Shown piece after piece: positions 11,251 to 21,021 of a stretch of DNA of 64,000 nt (its first letter is position 1; every line of letters begins with the position of its first letter). The position numbers were made by a program, and so were the translations under genes. The DNA is taken from NCBI RefSeq assembly GCF_964020005.1, contig NZ_OZ026474.1, forward strand, positions 992,001 to 1,056,000. The letters run 5' to 3'. The notes under the pieces are model-generated. The model searched no databases. It worked only from the letters and a program-made list of their open reading frames with translations, and was not told where the DNA came from. This stretch comes from Spiroplasma endosymbiont of Atherix ibis (GTDB lineage Bacteria > Bacillota_I > Bacilli_A > Mycoplasmatales > Mycoplasmataceae).

Positions 11251-13320
11251 TTATTTACCTTGTTTTTTAATAATTTCTTCAGCAATGTTTTTTGGTGCTT
11301 TATTATAATGACTGAAAATCATTGTATAATTTCCACGTCCTTGTGTAAATGAACGCAACTCTGTTGCATAACCAAACATTTCAGATAGAGGAACTTTTGA
11401 CTTAATAGTTTGTGCATTTCCTCTTTGTTCTGATCCTTCAATTAAACCACGTTTTGATGAAATGTTACCCATTACATCTCCATAGTATTCATCTGGTACA
11501 GTTACTTCAACTGACATAATTGGTTCTAAAAGAACTGGATTAACTTTTTTAGCAGCTTCTTTTAATGCCAATGATGCAGCAATTTTATATGCCATCTCAT
11601 TTGAGTCAACATCATGATATGATCCATCAACTATAGTTGCTTTAACATCTATCATTGGGAATCCTGCAATAACCCCATTTTGTAAGGCATTTTCAAGTCC
11701 AACTCTAGCAGCGTTGATATATTCTTTTGAGATTTTACCCCCAACAATTTTATCAACTCATTCAAATCCTTTATCATGATTTGGTTCAAATTCAATCACA
11801 ACGTGACCATATTGTCCACGCCCTCCTGATTGTTTAACATATTTTCCTTCAACTTTTGCTGAACCTTTAATTGTTTCACGATATGAAACTTGAGGTGCTC
11901 CAACATTTGTTTCAACTTTGAATTCTCTTTTCAAACGATCAACAATAATGTCTAAGTGCAATTCACCCATTCCAGCAATAATTGTTTGTCCAGTTTCTTC
12001 ATCTGTATAAGTTCTAAAAGTTGGATCTTCTTCTGATAATTTATTTAATGATAATCCTAATTTTTCTTGATCAGCTTTTGTTTTTGGTTCTAAAGCCAAG
12101 TGAATAACTGGTTCTGGGAATATCATTGATTCTAAAATAATTTCATTTTTTTCATCTGTTAAAGTATCCCCTGTTGTTGTATCTTTTAGACCAACAGCTG
12201 CTGCAATATCTCCAGCATAAACTTCATCAATTTCTTCACGATTATTTGCATGCATTTTTAATAAACGTCCAATACGTTCTTTTTTATCTTTAGTTGCATT
12301 TAATACATAACTTCCTTTTGCTAACTTTCCTGAATAAACTCTGAAGAATGTTAATTTTCCAACGAATGGGTCAGTCATAATTTTAAATGCTAATGCTGCA
12401 AATGGTGCATCATCTGATGCAACTCTTTCATCTTCTGTTCCATCTGGTAATGTACCTTTAATTGCAGGTACATCTAATGGAGAAGGTAAATAATCAACAA
12501 CAGCGTCTAATAATAATTTAACACCTTTGTTTTTAAATGCTGATCCAGCCAATACTGGAAAAAATTCAGCAGAGATTACTCCCTTACGAATTGCAGATTT
12601 CAATTCTGGAATTGTGATTTCTCCTCCATCCAAGAATTTCATCATTAATTCTTCATCATATTCAACAGCCATCTCAATTAATTGAGCTCTTAATTCTTCT
12701 GCTTTATCTTTTAAATCAGCAGGAATTTCTATTTCTTTTGCTATTTCTTCAGCAGCTCCATCAAATCCTCATGCTTTCATTTCTACTAAGTCAATGATTC
12801 CACTAAATTGATCTTCTGCTCCAATTGGCAATTGAATAGGTGCTGCTTTAGCTCCTAATCTATCTCCAATTGTTTTTACTGAATATAAAAAGTCAGCTCC
12901 TGTTTTATCCATTTTGTTAACAAAAACTACTCTCGGTACTCTATAAGTTTTTGCTTGTCTTCAAACAGTTTCAGTTTGAGGTTCAACTCCACTTTGACCA
13001 TCCAATACAGCTACAGCTCCATCAAGAACTCTCAATGATCTTTCAACTTCAACTGTGAAGTCAACGTGACCAGGAGTATCTATAATATTAAATCTATGGT
13101 CTGCTCAAAATGCTGTTGTTGCAGCAGAAGTAATTGTAATACCACGTTCTTGTTCTTGAGTCATTCAATCCATTTGTGATTCTCCTTCATGAGTTTCACC
13201 AATTTTATGAATTCTACCTGTGTGGAATAATATACGTTCTGTTGTAGTAGTTTTACCAGCATCAATGTGAGCCATAATACCAAAGTTACGAGTCATATCT
13301 AAACTATATTCTCTAGGCAT
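11251..13320 (-). CDS. fusA: Elongation factor G
   Basis: Ribosomal translocase GTPase of 689 residues. G1 is [17 protein letters not shown] near the N-terminus, G2 RGITIT, G3 DTPGHVDFT and G4 NKMDKTG. Domain IV carries [11 protein letters not shown]. The order rpsL-rpsG-fusA-tuf is the conserved str operon. Several Trp codons are TGA, for example in the segment after QMDW. The start ATG is preceded by an AAGGAG-type site just after the rpsG stop. Confidence 0.99.
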
Positions 13321-13343
13321 ATTCTTTTCTCCTTAATCTTCTA

Positions 13344-13811
<468 letters not shown>

Positions 13812-13863
13812 AAATTAGTATCTCCTTTCTTTTTTTAATTGATAAAATGTTAATTACACTCTA

Positions 13864-14283
13864 TTATTTTTTCTCTTTAGGTTTTTTAGTTCCATATAAT
13901 GAACGAGATTGCATTCTTCCATTAACTCCAGTTGTATCTAAAGTACCACGAATTATATGATAACGAACCCCAGGTAAGTCTTTTACCCTTCCTCCACGAA
14001 TTAACACAACACTGTGTTCTTGTAAGTTGTGTCCTTCTCCTGGAATATAAGCTGTTACTTCCATACCATTAGTTAATCTAACCCTTGCATACTTACGTAA
14101 AGCTGAGTTAGGTTTTTTAGGAGTCATAGTTGCAACCCTTGTACAAACACCTCTTTTTTGTGGTGATGAAATTTTAGTTACTTTTTTTAATAAAGTGTTA
14201 ACTCCTCTATTTAAAGCAGGAGCTTTAGTTTTTCAAGTTTTTGCTTTTCTTGGTTTTCTAACTAATTGATTAATTGTTGCCAT
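13864..14283 (-). CDS. rpsL: Ribosomal protein S12
   Basis: Decoding-centre protein of 139 residues, first gene of the str operon. It contains the diagnostic [15 protein letters not shown] and [12 protein letters not shown] loops, where streptomycin-resistance substitutions are found in other bacteria; both read as wild type here. AAGGAGGAACC precedes the ATG. A short inverted repeat in the leader (ACAATAC/GTATTGT near 14301-14320) lies between promoter and gene and might matter for regulation. Confidence 0.98.
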
Positions 14284-14335
14284 TTAAGGTTCCTCCTTTC
14301 CACAATACCGAGTGTATTGTAATTACACAAAATAT

Positions 14336-14365
14336 ATTATATATGAAAAAAAAGCATAAATACAA
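14336..14365 (-). promoter_or_regulatory. Predicted promoter of the str operon
   Basis: Minus strand: TTGTAT at 14360-14365, an 18-base spacer, then TATAAT at 14336-14341. The start point would fall just before the hairpin-containing rpsL leader. Confidence 0.7.
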
Positions 14366-14370
14366 GTATT

Positions 14371-14410
14371 AATTAAAAATACAAACCTTTATGAGTTTGT
14401 ATTTTTAATT
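14371..14410. terminator. Long hairpin terminator between 14405 gene and rpsL promoter
   Basis: A 16-bp perfect stem (14371-14386 with 14395-14410) with an 8-base loop is rich in A on one side and T on the other. It overlaps the stop codon of the upstream minus-strand gene and insulates the str promoter. Confidence 0.8.
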
Positions 14411-15163
14411 ATATAAAGTAATATCTGGCATTATATTATCAAAAGCTTGTTGATTCAACATTTCCTCTTGTAAAGGATAAATTAATATTATTTCTAATAA
14501 ATAAGTCATTAAATAATAAATATTCATATATTCCATAAACATTTCAATTCTTTGATTTGATAAATTATCTTCTTTTATATCAGCTAATCTAATATATGTA
14601 TTTTTGTAATTTTGATTAAATTCCAAGATATTTTCCATTAATTTTGAAAATGCTGATTGTGCATCTTGTTTTGCTACTTCTTTAAAAAATTTATTTAAAG
14701 GTTTAAATACTTCATTTTTATCTTGATCTAATTTTAATTGTTCATATTTTTCAATCATTTCATTTGTTTTTATTCCAAATGCTTGTACAGCAGTTGCAAC
14801 AATAACATCAATTCCTTTTGAATCATTTATTACTTCTTTTTCTAATTTTTCCTTTTCCAAATTTACGTCGATGGAAATAAGAATAATAATTGAATTTTGC
14901 AATATTGACATTAAATTATTTAAAATGATTAGCCTATTTGAATTTTTGTCTAAAACTTTTCAATCTCCAAAAGTTTTATCGAACTCTTTTCCTAAATTTT
15001 CAATATCTTCTCTAGTAGATAATTGAGTATTTTTATTAAAAAAACTCTCAATATTTAAGGGAACTTTAAATTCTTTTTTAATGTTTTGTTTTAAATTTTC
15101 ATATACAGTATTTACTCTTTTAACTATAATTTTTTCATAATTAATTGGTTTAATTTTTTTCAT
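14405..15163 (-). CDS. Conserved-looking protein of unknown function, 252 aa
   Basis: Starts MKKIKPINYEKIIVKRVN and ends NIMPDITLYN. One TGA Trp (FGDW) splits it under the standard code, so the two open pieces at 14405-14911 and 14960-15163 are one gene. It is mainly helical and charged with a moderately hydrophobic stretch (NSIIILISIDV) near residue 90 and another (YYLMTYLLEIILIYPL) near the C-terminus. I see no catalytic motif. The Shine-Dalgarno is weak (AGAGAT). It is transcribed away from the divergent gene at 15243. Confidence 0.7.
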
Positions 15164-15242
15164 AAAAATCTCTTTTCTATTTTTATATATAAAATAATCA
15201 TACTACATTTGATATTATTTAAGTAATAAGGGAGATTTTAAT

Positions 15243-16370
15243 ATGGTATGAGGTGAATCAAATTCTAGAGATTTCTTAGATTGAGCAGATTTTTGTAGAA
15301 ACAATACAATTAAAGAAAAATTAATAAATAGTTCAACAAATGGAGCAAATTTTGCAGTTGATAAAAGCTCACCACAATATAATTCTTTCAAAACAACTAT
15401 TTTGAATACTATAGAAAATTATAGAAGTATTAGTGTTCAACAATTGTATAATGTTTTACCTGAAGTTATTGTTGCAAATCCTACTTCAAAACATATTATT
15501 TTACAATTGTATTTTGAAGATAACTTAAAAATACAAGGACAAGTAAAAAATAACAATGATCGTGAATCAAATTTTGTTTTAATTTTTGTTAAAAAAATTA
15601 AAACAAAACAACCAGCTCCATTAACTTCTAAACAAAAAGGTCAATCAAATATTGAAGATTTAATTGATAATAATTGACAAGCTACTGGTAGAAAACTTGA
15701 GTTTGAAAAAATAAAGCATGAAGATAAAAGTAACCTTAATATTAGCTTAAAACGAGTTAATCCAACTTTAACAAATAAAGTTGGAGAAAAACCAAATATA
15801 GATGTTAGAAAAACTATTAAAGAAAAGCCAGTTTATGCTTCAATATCAAAAACTGCAAAAAAAGAAGAAATACTTGTAAAAGTAAATTCAAACATAAATT
15901 ATATTCAAATTCCTAAATCAGAAGCAAAAGAAATAAAAAAAGAAGAAATTAATCCAATCAAAATGAATCTTGAATATAGACCAACTTCAAAAATTAAAGA
16001 AATTGTAATTGAAGACAAAGTCTTTTATGGTCTAAGCACTTTTGAACTTTATTATATAGAAATTTTTTTAAATGATGCTGCAATTAAAGAAAAAACATAT
16101 CAAAAAGAAATAAAAATTACTAGAGATATTGTAAAAATAAGAGCAGATATTAAATATACTGAAGAAAAGCAATACTCTAATTTAGGTAAAAATACTGCCA
16201 AATTTTTTGGTTGTTTAACCATAGTTGGTATTCCATTTGTAATTGCATACAGTGGAAATAAAATAAGAAAAAAAGCAAATAAAGCTTATAAAAAAGAATT
16301 AAAAAATAGAGGTTATAATTATATTAAACAAGATCTAAAATCTGCTAATCCTAAAATAATAGAGTTTTAA
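15243..16370 (+). CDS. Unknown protein with one C-terminal membrane segment, 375 aa
   Basis: ATG at 15243 follows GGGAG at suitable spacing; the frame starts MVWGESNSRDFLDWADF and uses TGA for four or more Trp, which is why it looks like two fragments under the standard code. The middle is lysine-rich and low in complexity (about residues 130-240). A single hydrophobic segment FFGCLTIVGIPFVIAYS lies near residue 320, followed by a basic tail. It ends in a strong bidirectional terminator. No family recognised. Confidence 0.75.
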
Positions 16371-16397
16371 AAAAAGAACCTAATTTTGGTTCTTTTT
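16371..16397. terminator. Bidirectional terminator
   Basis: AAAAAGAACC/GGTTCTTTTT, a 10-bp stem with a 7-base loop, between the convergent genes ending at 16370 and 16398. Confidence 0.85.
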
Positions 16398-16592
16398 TTA
16401 CATTTCTTGTCTTCTAAAACTACTTTTTAAGATTTTCGCTTCACTTATAATATTTTTTAATTCATTTTTCTTAATCTTAATTTCCAATTTTGCTTGTTTA
16501 ACTGTTTCTTTGCATTTTTCAATTTCAGTTTCTTTAGCTTCTTTTTTTATTTTAAAATCTGCTAACTTTTCTTTTAATGCTTCTTTTGTCAT
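16398..16592 (-). CDS. Small charged coiled-coil protein, 64 aa
   Basis: Starts MTKEALKEKLADFKIKKEA and is almost wholly Lys/Glu/Ile/Leu with heptad-like spacing, so a coiled coil is likely. AAGGAG lies 8 bases before the ATG, a strong site. Just upstream is a perfect 12-bp inverted repeat that touches the Shine-Dalgarno. I do not know a function. Similar small Lys/Glu proteins are often chance-looking but the strong ribosome site, terminator and hairpin support a real gene. Confidence 0.6.
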   Translation of the reverse strand: MTKEALKEKLADFKIKKEAKETEIEKCKETVKQAKLEIKIKKNELKNIISEAKILKSSFRRQEM

Positions 16593-16604
16593 AATTGCTT
16601 CTCC

Positions 16605-16637
16605 TTATTGTATAAGAACACTTTGCTTATACAATAA
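16605..16637 (-). promoter_or_regulatory. Perfect 12-bp inverted repeat in front of the coiled-coil gene
   Basis: TTATTGTATAAG (16605-16616) and CTTATACAATAA (16626-16637) with a 9-base spacer. The inner end abuts and partly overlaps the AAGGAG of the gene. It could be an operator for a dimeric repressor or an RNA hairpin controlling ribosome access. Confidence 0.55.
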
Positions 16638-16749
16638 GTTTAATTTAAAAGTAAATTATTGTCAAATATACTTATTCCCCTTGTTTTATTTACATTTTTT
16701 AAATTAAAAGCTAATTGAAAAGCTTTTTGTAAAAATTTAATTAAAAATG

Positions 16750-17138
16750 TTAACTCATAAAAATCAATAGGTACAAAAAATACAAAACTATTACAAGTCT
16801 AATTAACTTTAAATATTTTACAATTCTTATTTTTCAATAGAAATATTTATTAAAAATGTATATCATGTACTTAATTGCAAAAATTAGAACAACTACAAAA
16901 TCACTAATAATATAAAATACTTTAAAACTTTATAATATATTTTTAATTTCAAAGTCTTTTTAATGATTAAAAAAACATCATAAACAGTTGAAGTTATTAA
17001 ATATTCAAATACTACTTGAACTACAAAAATTAACTGTAAAGAACCTTGAATAAAAACAAATCAAATAACTTTAAAAATTACTTCTTAAATAGGCTCTCCT
17101 ACAAATCATTTTTTTGACCTGTCTTTTAACTTTTTAAA
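16750..17138 (-). pseudogene. Decayed multi-pass membrane protein
   Basis: Reading minus, a hydrophobic frame EVIFKVIWFVFIQGSLQ ... LITSTVYDVFLIIKKT runs to a TAG near 16900 in the first frame. A second frame (SDFVVVLIFAIKYMIYIF ... YFLYLLIFMS, TAA at 16750-16752) takes over at about the same place, so a single indel joins them. An in-frame TAA near 17090 separates the main body from KKWFVGEPI. No Shine-Dalgarno or certain start remains. A hairpin with AAAAGCT/AGCTTTT at 16707-16728 could be its terminator. Confidence 0.45.
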
Positions 17139-17142
17139 AATA

Positions 17143-17393
17143 TTACAAAAATACTGCTGCTGCAATAGTTGCAAAGAATGCAATAATGAAGCTCAAATTA
17201 TATCTCTAATTGCAGTGATTCTTCCTTCTATATATCCATCACTTGATAATTTTGAAATTCTAAAATAAATTTTTATTAAAACAAATATTAAAAATAAACT
17301 GATTAAACTACAAATTACTGTAATTTCAGAAAGTCCATAACCTCAAATATAATTTGAAATAGATTTAAAATTTGGTACATCTGCCAATAACAT
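17143..17393 (-). pseudogene. Small membrane protein gene with one frameshift
   Basis: Starts MLLADVPNFKSISNYIWGY, then SEITVICSLISLFLIFVL (TM) and IEGRITAIRDIIW. A one-base loss near 17192 breaks the frame; restoring it gives FIIAFFATIAAAVFL and a stop at 17143, a second membrane helix. That gives an ancestral length of about 83 residues. It is adjacent to another decayed membrane gene. Two-helix proteins of this size are common in filamentous phages, but I cannot show a phage origin. Confidence 0.5.
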
Positions 17394-17397
17394 AAAA

Positions 17398-17701
17398 TTA
17401 AATTTTATTAATATAGTTTTCATAATTTCTACAATCTTTTTCATTGAAAATTACATTTCATATTTTATTGAATTCTAATAATAATTCTCTTTTAATTAGA
17501 TCTTCAATTGCTAATTCTAAACTTGAATAATCTTTAAGTAAAGTTTTAGAATTATTTTTAGAGTTAAATACTTCTAAATCATTTATCTCTTTTTTATTTA
17601 GTTTTTGATTATTTATTAATTTTTCTCTTATAGTTTTAACTATTTTTTTCAATAACTTTATGATATGTTAAACTGTTTAAAATTAATTTTTTTAATTCCA
17701 T
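17398..17701 (-). pseudogene. Small helical protein, apparently frameshifted at a poly-A tract
   Basis: An ATG frame from 17701 (MELKKLILNSLTYHKVIEK) stops after about 21 codons. The next frame, overlapping at a run of seven A, continues IVKTIREKLINNQKLNKKE ... ENYINKI to TAA at 17398. Together they read as one protein of about 100 residues. An AGGGAAAA site precedes the ATG. If the second frame is used alone it needs a TTG start at 17652. Function unknown. Confidence 0.45.
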
Positions 17702-17705
17702 AATT

Positions 17706-17825
17706 TTCTTTTCTATTTTCCCTAGGAAAAAAAATAATTTTGATAAATGAAAACTAGTAGTTGCTAGTTTTCAAAATATTAATTTAAACAAAAAAATAGA
17801 ATCCTAGTCTTGCTAGTGCTCTATT
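17706..17825 (-). repeat. Intergenic repeat copy 1 with terminator hairpins
   Basis: Resembles 20216-20335, sharing a 24-base identical core (17773-17796 and 20280-20303) and a similar order of hairpins. GAAAACTAG/CTAGTTTTC (17749-17772) forms a 9-bp stem. AAATAGA/TCTATTT around an inner CTAG/CTAG, followed on the minus strand by a T-run, looks like the terminator of the MazF-like gene. Confidence 0.5.
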
Positions 17826-17847
17826 TACCTTAAAAAATATAATAACA

Positions 17848-18300
17848 TTATTTATCTCTATTAACTCAATTAAATATCTTTTTTATAGATTCTTTTCTGA
17901 TATATTCTTTTGCAGCTCCTGATAAATTTAAAATTTTACCATTTTTTGAATATAATGATTTTACCTCTGTATTATTTATTTTTTGAACTGCATCTCACAT
18001 AAGATATGATTTTTTACCTAATACATTAAATTCAGATCTAAATGGTTTTGAAATGACTTTACTTTCTGTTTTAGTTGTTAAAGGTACAACCAATAATATA
18101 TAACCACCATTTTTATCTTCTATAAAATTAGAAAGAACTATTGCGGGTCTTGATTTTAAAAAACTACAATTAAAATTACCATTTTCATTTTTATTACTAG
18201 ATATATTAACTTCTAAATTTTTCTCTAATTTTTTAAAAATTTTGTTTGAGTTAATTTTATGCATAATAATTACATCATATTTTTTTATTTTTATACTCAT
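17848..18300 (-). CDS. PemK/MazF-like protein (putative toxin endoribonuclease)
   Basis: 150 residues starting MSIKIKKYDVIIMHKIN. The family core is readable: KYDVI at the start, SRPAIVLSNF (50-59) and ILLVVPLTTKTESK (69-82), then SYLMWDAVQKIN. This matches the RPxIVLSN ... VPLTT pattern of type II MazF/PemK ribosome-dependent or free mRNA interferases. An insertion of about 25 residues separates the first strand from the RP motif. No conventional antitoxin gene is next to it on the upstream side; instead a structured leader with three hairpins lies directly before it. Toxin activity is inference from the fold motifs only. Confidence 0.65.
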
Positions 18301-18410
18301 TTTTAAAAAAACCTCTATTAAATAAAATCTCCCTTTTTCAGGGAGGACTTGCCGCTACGGGCATAAAAAGGAGGTTATTATCACAAAGATAAATGCCTCT
18401 AAAAAAATAA
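18301..18410 (-). ncRNA. Structured leader or small RNA before the MazF-like gene
   Basis: Three stem-loops in series, unusually GC-rich for this genome. Hairpin A pairs GAGG/CCTC (18371-18374 with 18396-18399) and TTATC/GATAA inside it. Hairpin B is TGCC/GGCA (18350-18363). Hairpin C is CTCCCT/AGGGAG (18329-18345) followed on the minus strand by ATTTTATTT, which looks like a weak intrinsic terminator. Several CCTCC stretches could pair with the GAGG ribosome site of the gene. It could be a cis-regulatory leader, a separate RNA or an RNA antitoxin; I cannot tell which. Confidence 0.45.
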
Positions 18411-18629
18411 TAACATATATTTACTTTTAATAAAAAAATTTAGTTATTTAAATACCTATTTATAAAACTTTTTTCTAATTTATATAAAGTTTTATTTATA
18501 TTGCACTTAAAATTATTGATTTCTTTATCTAATCAAATTACACTATTATTTTTAAATTATTTTTTTCTGCAAAATTTAATCTTATTTTTTCAGTTTATGC
18601 ATAAATAAAAACTTTATATGTTTATTTTT
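18411..18629. other. AT-rich gap
   Basis: About 220 bases between the leader RNA and the membrane protein. No frame reads as protein; it must contain the promoter for the minus-strand leader, possibly a TATGTT hexamer near 18420. Confidence 0.35.
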
Positions 18630-19388
18630 TTATTTCTTTTTTTTAGAAATTAATCTTAAAATAAAAAAATAAAAAATATTTATAGATATAAATAAAATAT
18701 GCATAAAAATAAAAAATATAAGAATTAAAAAAATAAATTTACCAATTTGTTCGAAATATTCTGAAATGCTATTTATAGAAGCTCACAAAGGTGGTGAATA
18801 AGGATAAATTATTTCTATTGGTAAATCTATAAAAATTGGATCTAAACTATACATAATTAATCTTACAACTAAAAATAAAGTATAACTTCAAGGATAAATT
18901 AAATATACTCATATATATTTTTTAAAATATGAACTTATTGTAATATTCAATAAGTTAACGTGTTTAACACAATAAAAAATCATTAAACCAGGAGAAATAA
19001 TATGAAAAAATATTGCAAAAGTTAAATCTAATTTCAAAATAGATTTATTACTAATTATAATAGATGGCAATAAAATAAATGTATAAGTTATAGCAGTAAC
19101 TGTTATATAGCTTGTAATTGATAATAAAATAATTTCACTTTTGCAAGTTTTTAAACTTTTCCTATAAAAAACAGATAATAAAAGAAAAATAGCTACAATA
19201 AAATTACTTTGATAAGTAAAAAAACTAAAAAATTGCCCTTGAAAGACGACTGGAGAAAATGGAAAATTAATATTTCCTAATCAATATTCATTTATCATAT
19301 GATCAAAATAAACATAAACTAAACAAAGAAAAATTGAAAAACTTAATAATATTTCAAAATAAAACCATTTATCTTTTCATTTATTCAT
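18630..19388 (-). CDS. Pr6Pr-like integral membrane protein
   Basis: A complete 252-codon frame that is only visible with TGA as Trp (four in-frame TGA). It starts MNKWKDKWFYFEILLSF and has about six hydrophobic segments. Conserved-looking features are FSFFTYQSNFIVA, FFHIISPGLMIFYC, YLIYPWSYTLFLVV and IIYPYSPPLW. This pattern of prolines at membrane edges resembles the Pr6Pr family of six-helix proteins of unknown function seen in mollicutes and firmicutes. TGG is also used for Trp. The ribosome site is weak (GGGAT). Confidence 0.7.
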
Positions 19389-19908
19389 AAAAAATATCCC
19401 AACTTGCTTTTATATTTATAAATTTATTATACATATAAAAGCAAGGGAATTTAAATATTATTTGGGGTTTATATACTTTATAACATTAAAAAATATTATA
19501 TAAAAACTCCTTATTTTTAAAAATTTAGAATTATTTTTTATTGATTTCTAATTTTTATATCTAATCCAGCTCTAAACTCAGTTTTTGAATAAAGCATATC
19601 ATCTTGTTTTTAAAGTGTTTTTCTTTAGATTTTACATATTTATTTAAAACTTTTATTTTTATTACTATCTAAAGTATGTTAATAAATAGTAGGTTCTTTT
19701 TCAAGAAAACTCAAGGGAATATGATTATTTTTTCTATTTCTATGCATTAAAAAATCAATTTACTTTCATATAATCCATGTTATTATCACTAAAAATTTAA
19801 TTCTACACTTAAGGCTTTTGAACTTTTTCAGGAATATAAAAATTATTTTTTTAAATAAAACCATCATAAAAATAGTAATATTTTAAAAAAATTGATTATT
19901 ATCTAAAT
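19389..19908 (-). other. Decayed coding remnants
   Basis: No intact gene. On the minus strand short protein-like stretches remain in different frames, such as NFYIPEKVQKP, DNNMDYMKV and MLYSKTEFRAGLDIKIRNQ before a TAA near 19540. They suggest an old gene broken many times, too degraded to classify. Confidence 0.3.
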
Positions 19909-20100
19909 TTATCATATTTTCTCTAATTCTTTAACTTCTTCTATACTAATTAATTCCTTTTTTAAATAATTTCCAGTACTTTTAAAATTTTTATTTATTT
20001 TTTTCAAACATTTTATAGTATTTAATAGTTTTATTTGTTCATCATCTGTATCTAAATTAAAAACAGCTCGGTATAGAAATATAGTTTTAAATAATAACAT
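19909..20100 (-). CDS. Small protein of unknown function, possibly a gene remnant
   Basis: 63 residues, MLLFKTIFLYRAVFNLDTDD ... EEVKELEKIW, ending in a TGA Trp and TAA. No Shine-Dalgarno is visible before the ATG. Upstream in another frame is KILNLNQLIDSITKEVR, which resembles the start of the frameshifted gene at 17398-17701, so this may be the tail of a second broken copy. Confidence 0.3.
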
Positions 20101-20215
20101 GCTTATAATAATTATTTCTAGATTTTTTTACTATTATTTCTTACTTCTTTTGTTATTGAATCAATTAATTGATTAAGATTTAAAATTTTAAAAAAATTCT
20201 AAAGTTTTTTTATAT

Positions 20216-20335
20216 TTTTTTCTTTCTATTTTTCCGAAAAAAATTAATAATAAATAAAAACTGTCTACTGTTAATAGATAAAATATTAATTTAAACAAAA
20301 AAAGAGCCCTAATGTTACTAGAACTCTATTCATTT
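20216..20335 (-). repeat. Intergenic repeat copy 2
   Basis: Diverged copy of 17706-17825 with the same order of a T/C-rich stretch, A-run, weak hairpin, 24-base identical core and a terminator-like AGAG/CTCT hairpin. Again it lies just downstream of a minus-strand gene, so it probably works as that gene's terminator. Confidence 0.45.
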
Positions 20336-20356
20336 AAAATAAATCATACTATAATT

Positions 20357-20755
20357 TTAATTACTACTAAATTCTATAATTGTTTGAATTAAATAATTTA
20401 ATGCTTTATATCCATAAATTGAAACAAAATTTTTTTCCTTTGTTATTGTTGATTCCAAATGAATCAATATACCTAAACAATCAATCTTTGAAACTGACAG
20501 TTTATGATTTGTATCAATTTTTCAAATTTCATAAGATATTTTAACAAGATCTACACCTGCAATTAAAGAATCTCCTAATTTATTATTTTTTTGTGCTTCA
20601 TTTGCTTTTTGATATGTTTCATTAAATTTAGCCACTAGTTCTTCAATATTTTTATATTCATATCTTTTTTCTACTTTTTTTGTAAATGCCATTGCTGAAC
20701 TACTAGCAGAAACACTAATTGCCAAAATTGATAATGTAGATAATAATTTTTTCAT
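20357..20755 (-). CDS. Small secreted protein with Sec signal peptide, 132 aa
   Basis: The N-terminus MKKLLSTLSILAISVSASSS is followed by AMAF, a typical signal peptide with an AxA-like cleavage site and no lipobox cysteine, so the product is exported rather than lipid-anchored. The mature part, about 109 residues, is charged (ELVAKFNETYQKANEAQKNN) and has one TGA Trp. AAGGAATTAATT precedes the ATG. I cannot assign a family. Small exported proteins of this kind are candidates for host interaction, which is inference. Confidence 0.6.
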
Positions 20756-20831
20756 AATTAATTCCTTTCTTTCTTTTTTCCCCCTCCATAGTTTAAATCC
20801 CTCCCTATAAATTAATTTTAGCTCAATTCTT

Positions 20832-21021
20832 CTAAATATAAATTTTTTTATTATGAATTGCTTTAATTTCTTTTAATTCAAATTTACATATCAATACAAT
20901 TATTATGAACAATTTCATAGATAAAATTGCCAAATACATCAATAGTTCTATAAGAATTATATCCTTCTGATTCTTTAATTTTCTTTTTACATTTAAAACA
21001 ATATTTTGTTATTCTTGACAC
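20832..21021 (-). pseudogene. Frameshifted small CxxC...CxxC protein
   Basis: From a GTG at 21021 preceded by AAAGGAAAT, the frame reads VSRITKYCFKCKKKIKES ... EIVHNNCIDM and stops at 20884. Removing one base near 20892 gives CIICKFELKEIKAIHNKK to a stop at 20832, restoring a second CxxC pair about 40 residues after the first. The 190-base span is one base over a multiple of three, as expected for a +1 insertion. It was probably a 62-residue zinc-binding protein. Confidence 0.45.

Noticed and set aside
14405-15163. Two separate small genes
   Set aside because: The gap between them is a single TGA codon, which is Trp in this genome, so they are one gene. The same applies to many apparent gene splits in the window.
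18350-18399. Known riboswitch class in the MazF-like leader
   Set aside because: The hairpins do not match the purine, preQ1, TPP, FMN or SAM consensus patterns I know, so only a generic structured RNA is claimed.
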